A stretch of DNA of 64,000 nucleotides from contig DASZWD010000040.1 in assembly GCA_035546775.1 (NCBI GenBank), forward strand, positions 64,291 through 128,290, read 5' to 3'. This document shows positions 31,253 to 39,210 of this stretch, piece by piece. Both the position numbers and the translations under genes were made by a program. Source of the stretch: Acidimicrobiales bacterium. GTDB taxonomy: Bacteria; Actinomycetota; Acidimicrobiia; Acidimicrobiales; JACCXE01. Each line of letters begins with the position of its first letter. The first letter of the stretch is position 1. Below the pieces are notes generated by a model. It did not search any database. It was not told the origin of the DNA and saw nothing but the letters and a program-made list of their open reading frames with translations.

Positions 31253-33943
31253 ATGGCGCGCCTCATGTTGGTCGACGGCAATTCGCTCGCGTACAGGGCG
31301 TTCTTCGCGCTGCCGACCGACCTGGCGACCGCGGCGGGGCAGGTTACCAACGCGGTGCTCGGCTTCACCCAGATGCTCACCTATGTGGTCAAGGAGCAGC
31401 GCCCCGACGGCGTGATCGTCGCCTTCGATCGGCCCGAGCCGACGTTCCGTCACGGCATGGTGCAGGACTACAAGGCCGGCCGCGAGGCGGCCCCCGACAT
31501 CCTCAAGCAACAGATGGGTCTGGTACGCCAGGTGCTCGAAAGCCTGCGCGTGCCGATCGTCGAGATCGCGGGGTTCGAAGCCGACGACGTGATCGCCACC
31601 CTGGCCACCCAAGCGCGCGATCGCGGCGACGAGGTGATCATCGTCACCGGCGACCGCGACTCGTACCAGCTCGTCGAGGATCCCTACATCCGCGTGCTCT
31701 ACAACAAGCGCGGCGTGTCGGACTACGCGCTCTACGACGAGGCGGGCATCAAGGAGCGCACCGGCGTGACGCCCGAGCTGTACCCGCAGTACGCCGCGTT
31801 GCGCGGTGACCCGTCGGACAACCTGCCGGGCGTGCCGGGCGTCGGCGAGAAGACCGCGGCCAAGCTCATCAACGAGTACGGCGGGCTCGACGGCATCTTC
31901 GCCAACCTCGACAAGCTCACACCGAAGCTGCGCGAGAACCTGGCGGCGCACGAGGACTCGGTGCGGGCCAACGCCGAGGTGATCCCGCTCATCCGCGACG
32001 TCGAGCTGCCCGCGCTCGACCCCGACGCCGTGCAGTGGGGCGGCTGGGACGAGCAGGAGGTGCGCGACCTGTTCGCCTTCCTCGAGTTCCGCGGCCCGAT
32101 CGAGCGGCTGATCGAAGCCTTTGGTGCCGACGGCCGCGGTGGCGCGGCGGCCGCGGGCGCACCGGCGGCGCCGACGGTCACGAGTTCGTTCACCGTCACC
32201 GTCACCACCGCCACCGGCGCCGACGAGGTGCGGGCCTTCACCAACGGCGTCGCCGTCGTCGGGGCGTGGGAGGGCCGCGCCGGTCGCAGCCCGCTGCGGG
32301 GCCTCGCCCTCGCCGCGCCCGACGCCAGCGACGCCGCCACGTGGGTACCCGGCGAACTGCTCGCCGACGCCGCGGTGGTGGCCGCACTCAACGAGCTCAT
32401 GAACGGCGCTGCGGGCACCGTCACCGCGGCCGACGCCAAGACGCTGCTGCGCTCGCTCATGCCGCTGGGCGTCGACCTGCGCGGCCTCGCTCTCGACGTC
32501 GAGATCGCCGCGTACCTGATCGACCCGGCGCAGTCGGCCTACGACCTCAACGAGCTGGCGGTGCGCTATCTCGGCCTCACCCTCGACGCGGCGGCGGCGG
32601 CGTCACAGCAGGGCCAACTGCTGCTCGACGACTCCACGCCGACCGAGAGCGACGTGCAGGGCAAGCGCGCCGTCGCGCTCGCTCGACTCATCGAGCCGTT
32701 GTCAGTCGCGCTCGAAGCGCGTGGCCTCTCCAAGCTGTACGACGAGATCGAGCGACCGCTGGTGCGGGTGCTGGCGCGGATGGAAGTCGCCGGCATCGCC
32801 GTGGACCGCGAGTGGCTGCACGACTTGTCGGTGTCGTTGACGAAGGAAGTCGGCGAACTCGAAGCCGAGATCCACGAACTCGCCGGTGGCCCGTTCAAGG
32901 TCAACTCCACGCCGCAGCTGCGCGAAGTGCTCTTCGACAAGCTCGGCCTCGTGCCCTCGAAGCGCACCAAGACGGGTTTCTCCACCGACGCCCAGTCGCT
33001 CGAGAAACTCGTCGACCAGCACCCGATCATTCCGAAGCTGCTGCGCTGGCGTGAGGTCGAGAAGCTGCGCAACACCTACGGCGAAACCCTCGCGGCCGAG
33101 ATCGCGGAGGACGGGCGCATCCACGCGTCGTTCAACCAGACCGTCGCGCGCACCGGCCGCCTCTCGAGCGAGTCGCCGAACCTGCACAACATCCCGGTGC
33201 GCAGCGACGAGGGCCGCCAGTTCCGCCGCGCCTTCGTCGCCCCCAAGGGCTGCCGCCTGCTCGTCGCCGACTACAACCAGATCGAGTTGCGGGTGATCGC
33301 CCACCTGTCGGGCGACCCGGGCCTGACGACGGCGTTCAAGAACGGTGACGACATTCACGCCACCACCGCGGCGCGCATCTACGGCGTCGACCCCAAAGAC
33401 GTGACGGTGGCGCAACGGTCGAAGGCCAAGATGGTTTCGTACGGCCTCGCCTACGGCATGGAGTCCTACGGATTGGCGCAACGCCTCGCCATCCCGGTTG
33501 AGGAAGCGACCGTCATCCTCAACGCCTACTTCAAGGCATTCCCGGCGGTGAAGGCGTACATGGACAACTCGGTGAAGGAAGCGCGCGACCGCGGCTACAC
33601 CGAGACGCTGTTCGGCCGGCGCCGTCCGATACCCGAGTTGTCGTCGCCCAACTTCCGCATCCGGCAGGCGGGGGAGCGCCAGGCGATGAACGCCGGCATC
33701 CAGGGGTTGGCGGCCGACATCTTCAAGGTCGCGCTCGTCGCGCTCGACCAGCGGCTCGAAGCCGACGGGTTGGCGTCGCGCATCGTGTTGCAGGTGCACG
33801 ACGAGATCATCCTCGAGGTGCCCAAAGCCGAAGAACAGGCGGCCGAGGCGGCGACGCTCGACGCGATGCGCGGCGCCGCCCAGCTCGACGTGCCGCTCGA
33901 GGTCAACGTCGGCTGGGGTGCGACGTGGGCCGACGCGAAGTGA
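31253..33943 (+). CDS. polA: DNA polymerase I
   Basis: 896 residues. N-terminal 5' nuclease (MLVDGNSLAYRAFFALP, AGFEADDVIATLA, VTGDRDSYQLV, LRGDPSDNLPGVPGVGEKTA), a middle 3'-5' exonuclease-like domain, and the polymerase domain with motif A at Asp673 (LLVADYNQIELRVIAHLSGD), the finger helix and motif C QVHDE (847-851). The middle domain lacks the DxE and other acidic residues of active proofreading domains, so no editing activity is expected, as in Taq and mycobacterial Pol I. ATG 31253 fits the -10 box; a TTG three codons upstream is rejected. The stop overlaps the next GTG. Confidence 0.97.
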   Translation: MARLMLVDGNSLAYRAFFALPTDLATAAGQVTNAVLGFTQMLTYVVKEQRPDGVIVAFDRPEPTFRHGMVQDYKAGREAAPDILKQQMGLVRQVLESLRVPIVEIAGFEADDVIATLATQARDRGDEVIIVTGDRDSYQLVEDPYIRVLYNKRGVSDYALYDEAGIKERTGVTPELYPQYAALRGDPSDNLPGVPGVGEKTAAKLINEYGGLDGIFANLDKLTPKLRENLAAHEDSVRANAEVIPLIRDVELPALDPDAVQWGGWDEQEVRDLFAFLEFRGPIERLIEAFGADGRGGAAAAGAPAAPTVTSSFTVTVTTATGADEVRAFTNGVAVVGAWEGRAGRSPLRGLALAAPDASDAATWVPGELLADAAVVAALNELMNGAAGTVTAADAKTLLRSLMPLGVDLRGLALDVEIAAYLIDPAQSAYDLNELAVRYLGLTLDAAAAASQQGQLLLDDSTPTESDVQGKRAVALARLIEPLSVALEARGLSKLYDEIERPLVRVLARMEVAGIAVDREWLHDLSVSLTKEVGELEAEIHELAGGPFKVNSTPQLREVLFDKLGLVPSKRTKTGFSTDAQSLEKLVDQHPIIPKLLRWREVEKLRNTYGETLAAEIAEDGRIHASFNQTVARTGRLSSESPNLHNIPVRSDEGRQFRRAFVAPKGCRLLVADYNQIELRVIAHLSGDPGLTTAFKNGDDIHATTAARIYGVDPKDVTVAQRSKAKMVSYGLAYGMESYGLAQRLAIPVEEATVILNAYFKAFPAVKAYMDNSVKEARDRGYTETLFGRRRPIPELSSPNFRIRQAGERQAMNAGIQGLAADIFKVALVALDQRLEADGLASRIVLQVHDEIILEVPKAEEQAAEAATLDAMRGAAQLDVPLEVNVGWGATWADAK

Positions 33944-34737
33944 CCGACTGGTCGAAGGTCGACGCTCGTTACGAGTCCCTTTACGCGCGCGCCACTCAGG
34001 TGTTTGGTGCGGATCCACGGGTTGTTCGTGTCGAGCTGAGCGGGTCGATTGCTGACGGCACCGCGGACGCGTGGAGCGACCTTGATCTGAAAGTGATCGT
34101 GCGTGACGAAGATGTCGGCGCGGTTCTCGACGAGTGGGAGCAGTGGCTGGCGAAGATCACCCCCACGGTGCTGGCCGACCGGACGATTGCGCCCTTCATC
34201 ATCAACACGGTTACCGACGACGGGCTGACGTTCGACCTATCGGTGTGGGCCGAATCGGCGCCGGATTGGACGCCGCCACCGGGCTTCACCGTCGGGTTCA
34301 TGTCCGGGCGCCGATTCGACAGCTACGGCCCCGCCCTCGCGTACGCGGTGCAGGAGCGACTGCGCGGGCTCGCGGGACCGGGGATTCGCCTGCTCAAGCG
34401 CGGCGACTTCGTGTGGGGCATGACCGGACTCGGCCACACGCTCGGCTTGTTGATGACCGTGCTGCTGGCCGAGACCGGGGTCGTCCCCACCGACGCTCGG
34501 CATCCCGAGCGCTACCTGACCGACGAGCAGCGCACCGTGTTCGCGTCGCTCCCACCCGTCGCCGCCAACTACGACGCCATGCTGCGCTACGAGCTGGCGC
34601 TGGCTGAAGCAACGATCACGCGCGCCCGCGCCCTCTTCGAGCGGTACGAACTCGAATGGCCCCGCGCCCTCGAAGCGGTGGCGGCGCGCAACGTGCGCGA
34701 CCACCTCGGGATCACCCTCGACTGGCTGCACGCATGA
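33940..34737 (+). CDS. Nucleotidyltransferase-fold protein
   Basis: 265 residues. The minimal nucleotidyltransferase signature GSIADGTADAWSDLDLKV (around residues 35-52) has the G-S and D-x-D metal motif; a third acid candidate is in LTFDLSVW. A helical C-terminal part follows. It resembles free-standing aminoglycoside- or streptomycin-type adenylyltransferase folds and MNT-type proteins, but the target is unknown. The GTG overlaps the polA stop and the end overlaps the methyltransferase ATG, so the three are co-translated. Confidence 0.8.
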   Translation: MTDWSKVDARYESLYARATQVFGADPRVVRVELSGSIADGTADAWSDLDLKVIVRDEDVGAVLDEWEQWLAKITPTVLADRTIAPFIINTVTDDGLTFDLSVWAESAPDWTPPPGFTVGFMSGRRFDSYGPALAYAVQERLRGLAGPGIRLLKRGDFVWGMTGLGHTLGLLMTVLLAETGVVPTDARHPERYLTDEQRTVFASLPPVAANYDAMLRYELALAEATITRARALFERYELEWPRALEAVAARNVRDHLGITLDWLHA

Positions 34738-35441
34738 GTGACCACTGGTTCGAGCCGCTGGCCGAGCACATGAGTGAGGCGTACCTGCGCTACTCGTTCA
34801 CCAAGGGCACCGACAACGAGGTCGACTTCATCGTCGAGCAACTCGGCCTCGCGCCGGGGGCGCGTGTGCTCGACGTCGGTTGTGGGCCGGGGCGCCACGC
34901 GCACGCGCTGGCGCGCCGCGGGATCGAAGTCGTCGGCGTCGACATCTCGCAGCGCTTCGTCGACCTCGCCAACGAGCACGCGCCCCCCGGCGCCACCTTC
35001 GTGCGCGGTGACGCCCGTGCCCTGGGCTTCGACGCCCAGTTCGACGCCGTCATCTCGCTGTGCCAGGGCGGCTTCGGACTCGTGGGCGACGACGACGGCG
35101 CGGTGCTCGCCGGCATGGCTCGCGGGGCGAAGGGCGGCGGCGCCGTCGCCTTCAGCGCGTTTTCGGCGTACTTCCTGCTCCAGCACCTCGAGACAAGCGA
35201 CACGTTCGACGCTGCCCGCGGCGTCAACACCGAGATCACCGAAGTCCGCGACGCCGCCGGCAAACCGCTGGCCGCCGAACTCCACACCAGCGTGTTCACG
35301 CCCCGCGAGCTGCGTCTCCTGTGCGCCGCCGCCGGCCTGCACGTGCGCGATCTGTGGGCGGTGACGCCCGGCGGCTACGCCGCCAACCCGCCGGATATCA
35401 CGCATCCGGAGTGGCTGGTCGTCGCAACAAAACCCACCTAG
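34734..35441 (+). CDS. SAM-dependent methyltransferase, class I
   Basis: 235 residues. Motif I ARVLDVGCGPGRHAHALARRG (about residues 41-61), motif II VVGVDISQRFVDLA and a post-I acidic FVRGDARALGF. The lid region LCQGGFGLVGDDDGAVL and a C-terminal strand (EWLVVATKP) are as in small-molecule methyltransferases of the UbiE/Methyltransf_25 type. The substrate is unknown. ATGA overlap with the nucleotidyltransferase gene. Confidence 0.88.
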   Translation: MSDHWFEPLAEHMSEAYLRYSFTKGTDNEVDFIVEQLGLAPGARVLDVGCGPGRHAHALARRGIEVVGVDISQRFVDLANEHAPPGATFVRGDARALGFDAQFDAVISLCQGGFGLVGDDDGAVLAGMARGAKGGGAVAFSAFSAYFLLQHLETSDTFDAARGVNTEITEVRDAAGKPLAAELHTSVFTPRELRLLCAAAGLHVRDLWAVTPGGYAANPPDITHPEWLVVATKPT

Positions 35442-35444
35442 CAG

Positions 35445-35450
35445 TACCCT
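35445..35450 (+). promoter_or_regulatory. Possible -10 box for the thrombospondin-C-like gene
   Basis: TACCCT, eight bases before ATG 35459, just after the methyltransferase stop. Confidence 0.35.
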
Positions 35451-35458
35451 TTGTCCCC

Positions 35459-36475
35459 ATGGCGGGGAAGATGCGCTCGCGAGCAGCGGTGATCTGTGTA
35501 CTGGCGGGCATCGCCCTGTTGGGGCTCGCCGCCTTCGGACCGGCGGCCACGGCGGTCAACAACCCGCTGGCCGGTTGGACCCTGCAAGGTGGCGCGGCGG
35601 CCTGGCAGGTGAAGCCGGCCGGCAACAGCGTCTACGTCAACGCGCCGGCGTCGGACTTCCCGCACAGCAACGGGTCGCCGTCGATGTTCGTCAGCCCGGC
35701 GAACGTGGGCGGGACGTTCAACGTCAGCATCACGCCCAACACCGAAGCCGACGACGACTACGTCGGCTTCGCCCTCGGCTACGCCGCGCCGATCAACGAC
35801 GCGAGCTGCCAGACCACCACGTCGTGCGCCACCGACTTCTACCTCTTCGACTGGAAGAAGGCGCAGGAGATGGAGGGCGGCGCCGCTACGACCGACGGCC
35901 ACGAGGGCTTCAGCCTCATGCGCGTGCAGAGCCAGCACGACATGAGCAACAACAACACGCCCGACCACATCAACTGCTTCTGGACCCACCAGACCGTCGC
36001 CGGTGCGTGCGCCGTGCTCGGCACCGACTACGGCACCGGCAAGGGCTACGCCTTCGGCATCACCTACACGTTCCGGGTGACCTACACGGCGAGCCAGATC
36101 AAGATCGTGCTCCTTGGCACCGGCGGCAACCCCGACACGACGATCTTCGACGTCGTACCCGGAAGCGCCTTCCAGACCGGCCGGCTCGCCTTCTACAACT
36201 ACTCCCAGCCCAACGTCGAGTACGCCTTCGACGACGGCACGATCACCACGACGACCACCACCAGCACCACGCTGGCGACCACGTCGACCACCGCGGCGAC
36301 GAGCACGACGACCAAGCCGACGGTCGGCCCCGCGGTGAGCAGCAGCATCGTGCGCACCGGTCCGAACTCGCTGGCGACCACCGTCGAGCTCACCCTCGGC
36401 GTGCTGCTCGTGCTCGCCGGTGCTGCCATGACCGCCGCCCGCGGCAAGCGCCCCGACGGCCGCTTCTACGCCTAG
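35459..36475 (+). CDS. Surface protein with thrombospondin-C-like domain and C-terminal anchor
   Basis: 338 residues. Signal peptide (VICVLAGIALLGLAAFGPAA), then a jelly-roll domain with the thrombospondin C-terminal / lectin-like pattern: DDDYVGFALGYAAP, TDFYLFDWKKAQ, EGFSLMRVQSQ, YTFRVTYTASQIKIVLLG and FQTGRLAFYNYSQPNVEYAFDD. A Thr-rich stretch (about residues 260-285) leads to IVRTGPNSLATTVEL, a hydrophobic helix (LGVLLVLAGAAMTAA) and a basic end. The last part resembles a sortase signal with an RTG core in place of LPxTG, or a plain tail anchor. Ligand unknown. Confidence 0.75.
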   Translation: MAGKMRSRAAVICVLAGIALLGLAAFGPAATAVNNPLAGWTLQGGAAAWQVKPAGNSVYVNAPASDFPHSNGSPSMFVSPANVGGTFNVSITPNTEADDDYVGFALGYAAPINDASCQTTTSCATDFYLFDWKKAQEMEGGAATTDGHEGFSLMRVQSQHDMSNNNTPDHINCFWTHQTVAGACAVLGTDYGTGKGYAFGITYTFRVTYTASQIKIVLLGTGGNPDTTIFDVVPGSAFQTGRLAFYNYSQPNVEYAFDDGTITTTTTTSTTLATTSTTAATSTTTKPTVGPAVSSSIVRTGPNSLATTVELTLGVLLVLAGAAMTAARGKRPDGRFYA

Positions 36476-36490
36476 TCCGGGACACAGGTA

Positions 36491-36505
36491 GCCCGGCTTT
36501 CGGGC
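36491..36505 (+). terminator. Small GC hairpin between surface protein gene and rpsA
   Basis: GCCCG-GCTTT-CGGGC, 16 bases after the surface-protein stop. The nonamer GCTTTCGGG recurs at 36496-36504 and 36515-36523. A TACGCT at 36512-36517 could be the -10 of rpsA with a leader of about 55 bases. Weak evidence in all cases. Confidence 0.35.
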
Positions 36506-36574
36506 GTCTAGTACGCTTTCGGGGCCGCATTTGGAGATCCCGCGGCCTGTCCTGAAAGCCACCGCTACCTACCT

Positions 36575-37870
36575 ATGTCTGATACCACCCTCACCGACGA
36601 TTACGTCCCCAAACAGATCGTCGAGAACGATCTCGGCGGCCAGGACCTCCTGGCGGCAATGGACGCCACGATCGTCGAATTCGAAGACGGCGACCTGGTC
36701 ACCGGCACCGTCGTCAAGGTCGACAAGGACGAAGTCCTCCTCGACATCGGCTTCAAGTCTGAGGGTGTGATCCCCAGCCGCGAGCTGTCCATCCGTCACG
36801 ACGTCAACCCGTCGGAGATCGTGAGCCTCGGCCAGCAAGTCGAGGCGCTCGTGCTGCAAAAGGAAGACAAGGAAGGTCGCCTCGTCCTGTCCAAGAAGCG
36901 CGCCCAGTACGAGCGCGCGTGGGGCGACATCGAGAAGGTCAAGGAAGCCGACGGCGTCGTCGAAGGTCCGGTCATCGAGGTCGTCAAGGGTGGTCTCATC
37001 CTCGACATCGGCCTGCGTGGCTTCCTGCCGGCGAGCCTCGTCGAGTTGCGCCGCGTGCGCGACCTCCAGCCCTACGTCGGCAAGACGCTCCAGGCCAAGA
37101 TCATCGAGCTGGACAAGAACCGCAACAACGTCGTGCTGTCGCGCCGGGCGTGGCTCGAGGAGACGCAGAAGGAACAGCGCGAGGAGTTCCTGTTCAATCT
37201 CAAGCCGGGCGAGATCCGCACCGGTGTGGTGTCGAGCGTCGTGAACTTCGGCGCCTTCGTCGACCTCGGCGGCATGGACGGCCTCGTGCACGTGTCCGAG
37301 CTGTCCTGGAAGCACGTCGACCATCCCGGCTCGGTCGTGCAGGTGGGCGACGAGATCACCGTGCAGGTCCTCGAGGTCGACCTCGACCGCGAGCGCATCA
37401 GCCTCTCGCTCAAGGCCACGCAGCAGGATCCGTGGCAGGAGTTCGCGTCGGCGCACAAGGTCGGCGAGCTCGTCTACGGCCGCGTCACGAAGCTCGTCCC
37501 GTTCGGCGGCTTCGTCCAGGTGGGCGAGGGCATCGAAGGCCTGGTGCACATCTCCGAGATGGCGATTCACCACGTCGACCTGCCCGATCAGGTCGTCACG
37601 CCCGGCGACGAGCTGTGGGTCAAGATCATCGACATCGACCTCCAGCGCCGCCGCATCAGCCTGTCGATCAAGCAGGCGGCCGAAGGCGGCGAGGTGGCGG
37701 CTGAGTACCGCGAGCACTTCGGCGAGCACGCCTACGACGACGCCGGCAACTACATCGGCACCGACTATTCGAACTTCGAGCCGGAGACCGAGGCGCAGGC
37801 GGCGTGGGCCGACCTGGCGGCGACGACGCCGCCCGCAGGCGAGTCGACCGCACCCGAAGCCTCCGAGTAA
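36575..37870 (+). CDS. rpsA: 30S ribosomal protein S1
   Basis: 431 residues with four S1 (OB-fold) repeats at roughly residues 38-105, 122-190, 206-275 and 292-361; typical lines are GTVVKVDKDEVLLDIGFKSEGVIP and GVVSSVVNFGAFVDLGGMDGLVHVSELSWKHV. Four domains is the Gram-positive/actinobacterial form (E. coli has six). The C-terminus is acidic and unstructured. It binds mRNA near the ribosomal decoding site; many leaderless messages in this genome may bypass it. A 47-base perfect hairpin follows 14 bases after the stop. Confidence 0.97.
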   Translation: MSDTTLTDDYVPKQIVENDLGGQDLLAAMDATIVEFEDGDLVTGTVVKVDKDEVLLDIGFKSEGVIPSRELSIRHDVNPSEIVSLGQQVEALVLQKEDKEGRLVLSKKRAQYERAWGDIEKVKEADGVVEGPVIEVVKGGLILDIGLRGFLPASLVELRRVRDLQPYVGKTLQAKIIELDKNRNNVVLSRRAWLEETQKEQREEFLFNLKPGEIRTGVVSSVVNFGAFVDLGGMDGLVHVSELSWKHVDHPGSVVQVGDEITVQVLEVDLDRERISLSLKATQQDPWQEFASAHKVGELVYGRVTKLVPFGGFVQVGEGIEGLVHISEMAIHHVDLPDQVVTPGDELWVKIIDIDLQRRRISLSIKQAAEGGEVAAEYREHFGEHAYDDAGNYIGTDYSNFEPETEAQAAWADLAATTPPAGESTAPEASE

Positions 37871-37884
37871 CTCTCCTTACGCGC

Positions 37885-37931
37885 AACTGGGCGCGTCAGG
37901 TCTCGCACGACGAGACCTGACGCGCCCAGTT
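37885..37931. repeat. 21-5-21 perfect hairpin, copy 1
   Basis: Two fully complementary 21-base arms (37885-37905 and 37911-37931) around loop CACGA. The outer six pairs (AACTGG/CCAGTT) and the flanks (ACGCGC on the left, CG on the right) are shared with the hairpin at 52098-52144, while the inner 15 pairs differ. It lies downstream of rpsA and lacks a T-tract. It may act as a terminator or RNA stability element. Confidence 0.75.
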
Positions 37932-37962
37932 CGCGTTATTTGGACGTTCCCGCGCGAACTAG

Positions 37963-37986
37963 CGACTACGCCGACCGGCGTAGTCG
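37963..37986. promoter_or_regulatory. 10-bp palindrome upstream of Tad locus 1
   Basis: CGACTACGCC (37963-37972) and GGCGTAGTCG (37977-37986) around a four-base centre, 74 bases before the TadE start. It could be a second terminator of rpsA or an operator of the Tad operon. Confidence 0.4.
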
Positions 37987-38059
37987 GCGGAGCGCCGAAA
38001 GTCCCGATTCCTTTCTGATTCACTCACGTGCGGCGTACGGGGGGCCGATAGATACCGGT

Positions 38060-38641
38060 ATGAATCGGACGAGACGCGCTCGCGGGGCCCGCGGCGCCGC
38101 GCTCGTGGAAGCGGCGATTATCACGCCGTTGTTCATCTTGCTGCTGTTCGGCGTCATCGAGTACGGCTACGGCTTCCTCGATCGCCTTACCGCCAAGAAC
38201 GCCAGCCTCGTCGGTGCCCGCGCCGGCGCCAGCGAGGGCACCAACGGCGACGCCGACTACGACATCCTCCAGGCCGTAAAGAAGGCCTCGCAGGCCTCGA
38301 AGGCCGCCAGCGTCAAGTACGTCATTATCTATAAGGCGTCGAGTTACAGCGCATCGGTTCCGGCGGCGTGTCTTACCGCCAGCCAGACAGGCGTCTGCAA
38401 TCGCTATACCGGTGCCGACTTCTCGCTCGCCGAGACCAACTTCGGCTGCACCACCGGCGACCGCGACATCGCGTGGTGCCCGTCGACCCGGAAAACGGCC
38501 CTGGGCGGGGCCAACGGGCCTCCCGACTACCTCGGCGTCTACGTCCAGATCCGCCACGACAACATCACCGGACTGTTCGGTTCGGGCTACGACTTCAAGT
38601 CCGACTCGGTGGTGCGCATGGAACCGACGAGGCTCGCATGA
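38060..38641 (+). CDS. TadE-like pseudopilin (locus 1, first copy)
   Basis: 193 residues from ATG 38060. The class III-type N-terminus RGAALVEAAIITPLFILLLFGVIEYGYGF has the Gly-Ala junction and Glu of prepilin-like proteins. The extracytoplasmic part has four cysteines (VPAAC, TGVC, FGCTTGD, IAWCPS) that align with those in the next gene. TadE-type proteins are minor pseudopilins of the Flp/Tad system. The frame extends upstream into unlikely sequence. ATGA overlap with the next gene. Confidence 0.85.
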   Translation: MNRTRRARGARGAALVEAAIITPLFILLLFGVIEYGYGFLDRLTAKNASLVGARAGASEGTNGDADYDILQAVKKASQASKAASVKYVIIYKASSYSASVPAACLTASQTGVCNRYTGADFSLAETNFGCTTGDRDIAWCPSTRKTALGGANGPPDYLGVYVQIRHDNITGLFGSGYDFKSDSVVRMEPTRLA

Positions 38642-39210
38642 CAGCCCCCCGGCGCTCGGAGCGAGGCGCGGTGCTCGTCGAGTTCGCGCTTTCGCTGGTT
38701 CTCCTGATCACGCTGCTGTTCGGCATCGTCGAGTTCGGTCTGGCGTGGCAAGACCGCCTGACGCTGCAGACCGCCACGCGCGCCGGCGTCCGGGTCGGGA
38801 GCAACCTGACCACGAACAGCCAGGCCGACTACAACATCTTGCAGGCGGTCAAGTCGGCGATCAACGACGTGGGTCTTGGCAACGTCGACGCCGTCGTCAT
38901 CTACAAGTCGACGACCGCCGACGGGTCGGTGCCATCGACGTGCGTGTCGCCCTCGGTCCACAGCGTGGTCGCAACGTGCAACGCGTACACGGGGGCCCAG
39001 CTCACTTCGATCGTGTCCTCGCAGTTTGGCTGCGGCGTCGGAGACCTCGACCTGTCGTGGTGCCCGACCGTGCGCCAGAACCTGCAAGCCGTCGGCCCCG
39101 ACTACCTCGGCGTGTGGATCCGTGTCACCCATCACAACCTCACGAGCCTGTTCGGTAGTTCGTTCAAGATGACCGACTCCGCAGTAATGCGTCTGGAGCC
39201 CTTGACATGA
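38638..39210 (+). CDS. TadE-like pseudopilin (locus 1, second copy)
   Basis: 190 residues, a tandem paralogue of the preceding gene along its whole length: RGAVLVEFALSLVLLITLLFGIVEFGLAW, ADYNILQAVKSAI, VIYKSTTADGSVPSTC, CNAYTGAQL, FGCGVGDLDLSWCP, GPDYLGVW, LTSLFGSSFKMTDSAVMRLEP. The four cysteines are conserved. The pair is coupled by ATGA overlaps and precedes TadG, the usual TadE-TadE(F)-TadG order. Confidence 0.87.
   Translation: MTAPRRSERGAVLVEFALSLVLLITLLFGIVEFGLAWQDRLTLQTATRAGVRVGSNLTTNSQADYNILQAVKSAINDVGLGNVDAVVIYKSTTADGSVPSTCVSPSVHSVVATCNAYTGAQLTSIVSSQFGCGVGDLDLSWCPTVRQNLQAVGPDYLGVWIRVTHHNLTSLFGSSFKMTDSAVMRLEPLT

Noticed and set aside
31250-31460. Search for LexA-like boxes at polA and uvrB
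   Set aside because: No TCGAAC-N4-GTTCGA-like site was found upstream of either repair gene; only the HTH-LAGLIDADG gene has one.
33941-35441. Nucleotidyltransferase-methyltransferase pair as a toxin-antitoxin (MNT/HEPN) or resistance island
   Set aside because: No HEPN partner, no mobile signs, and both are coupled to polA with normal base composition.
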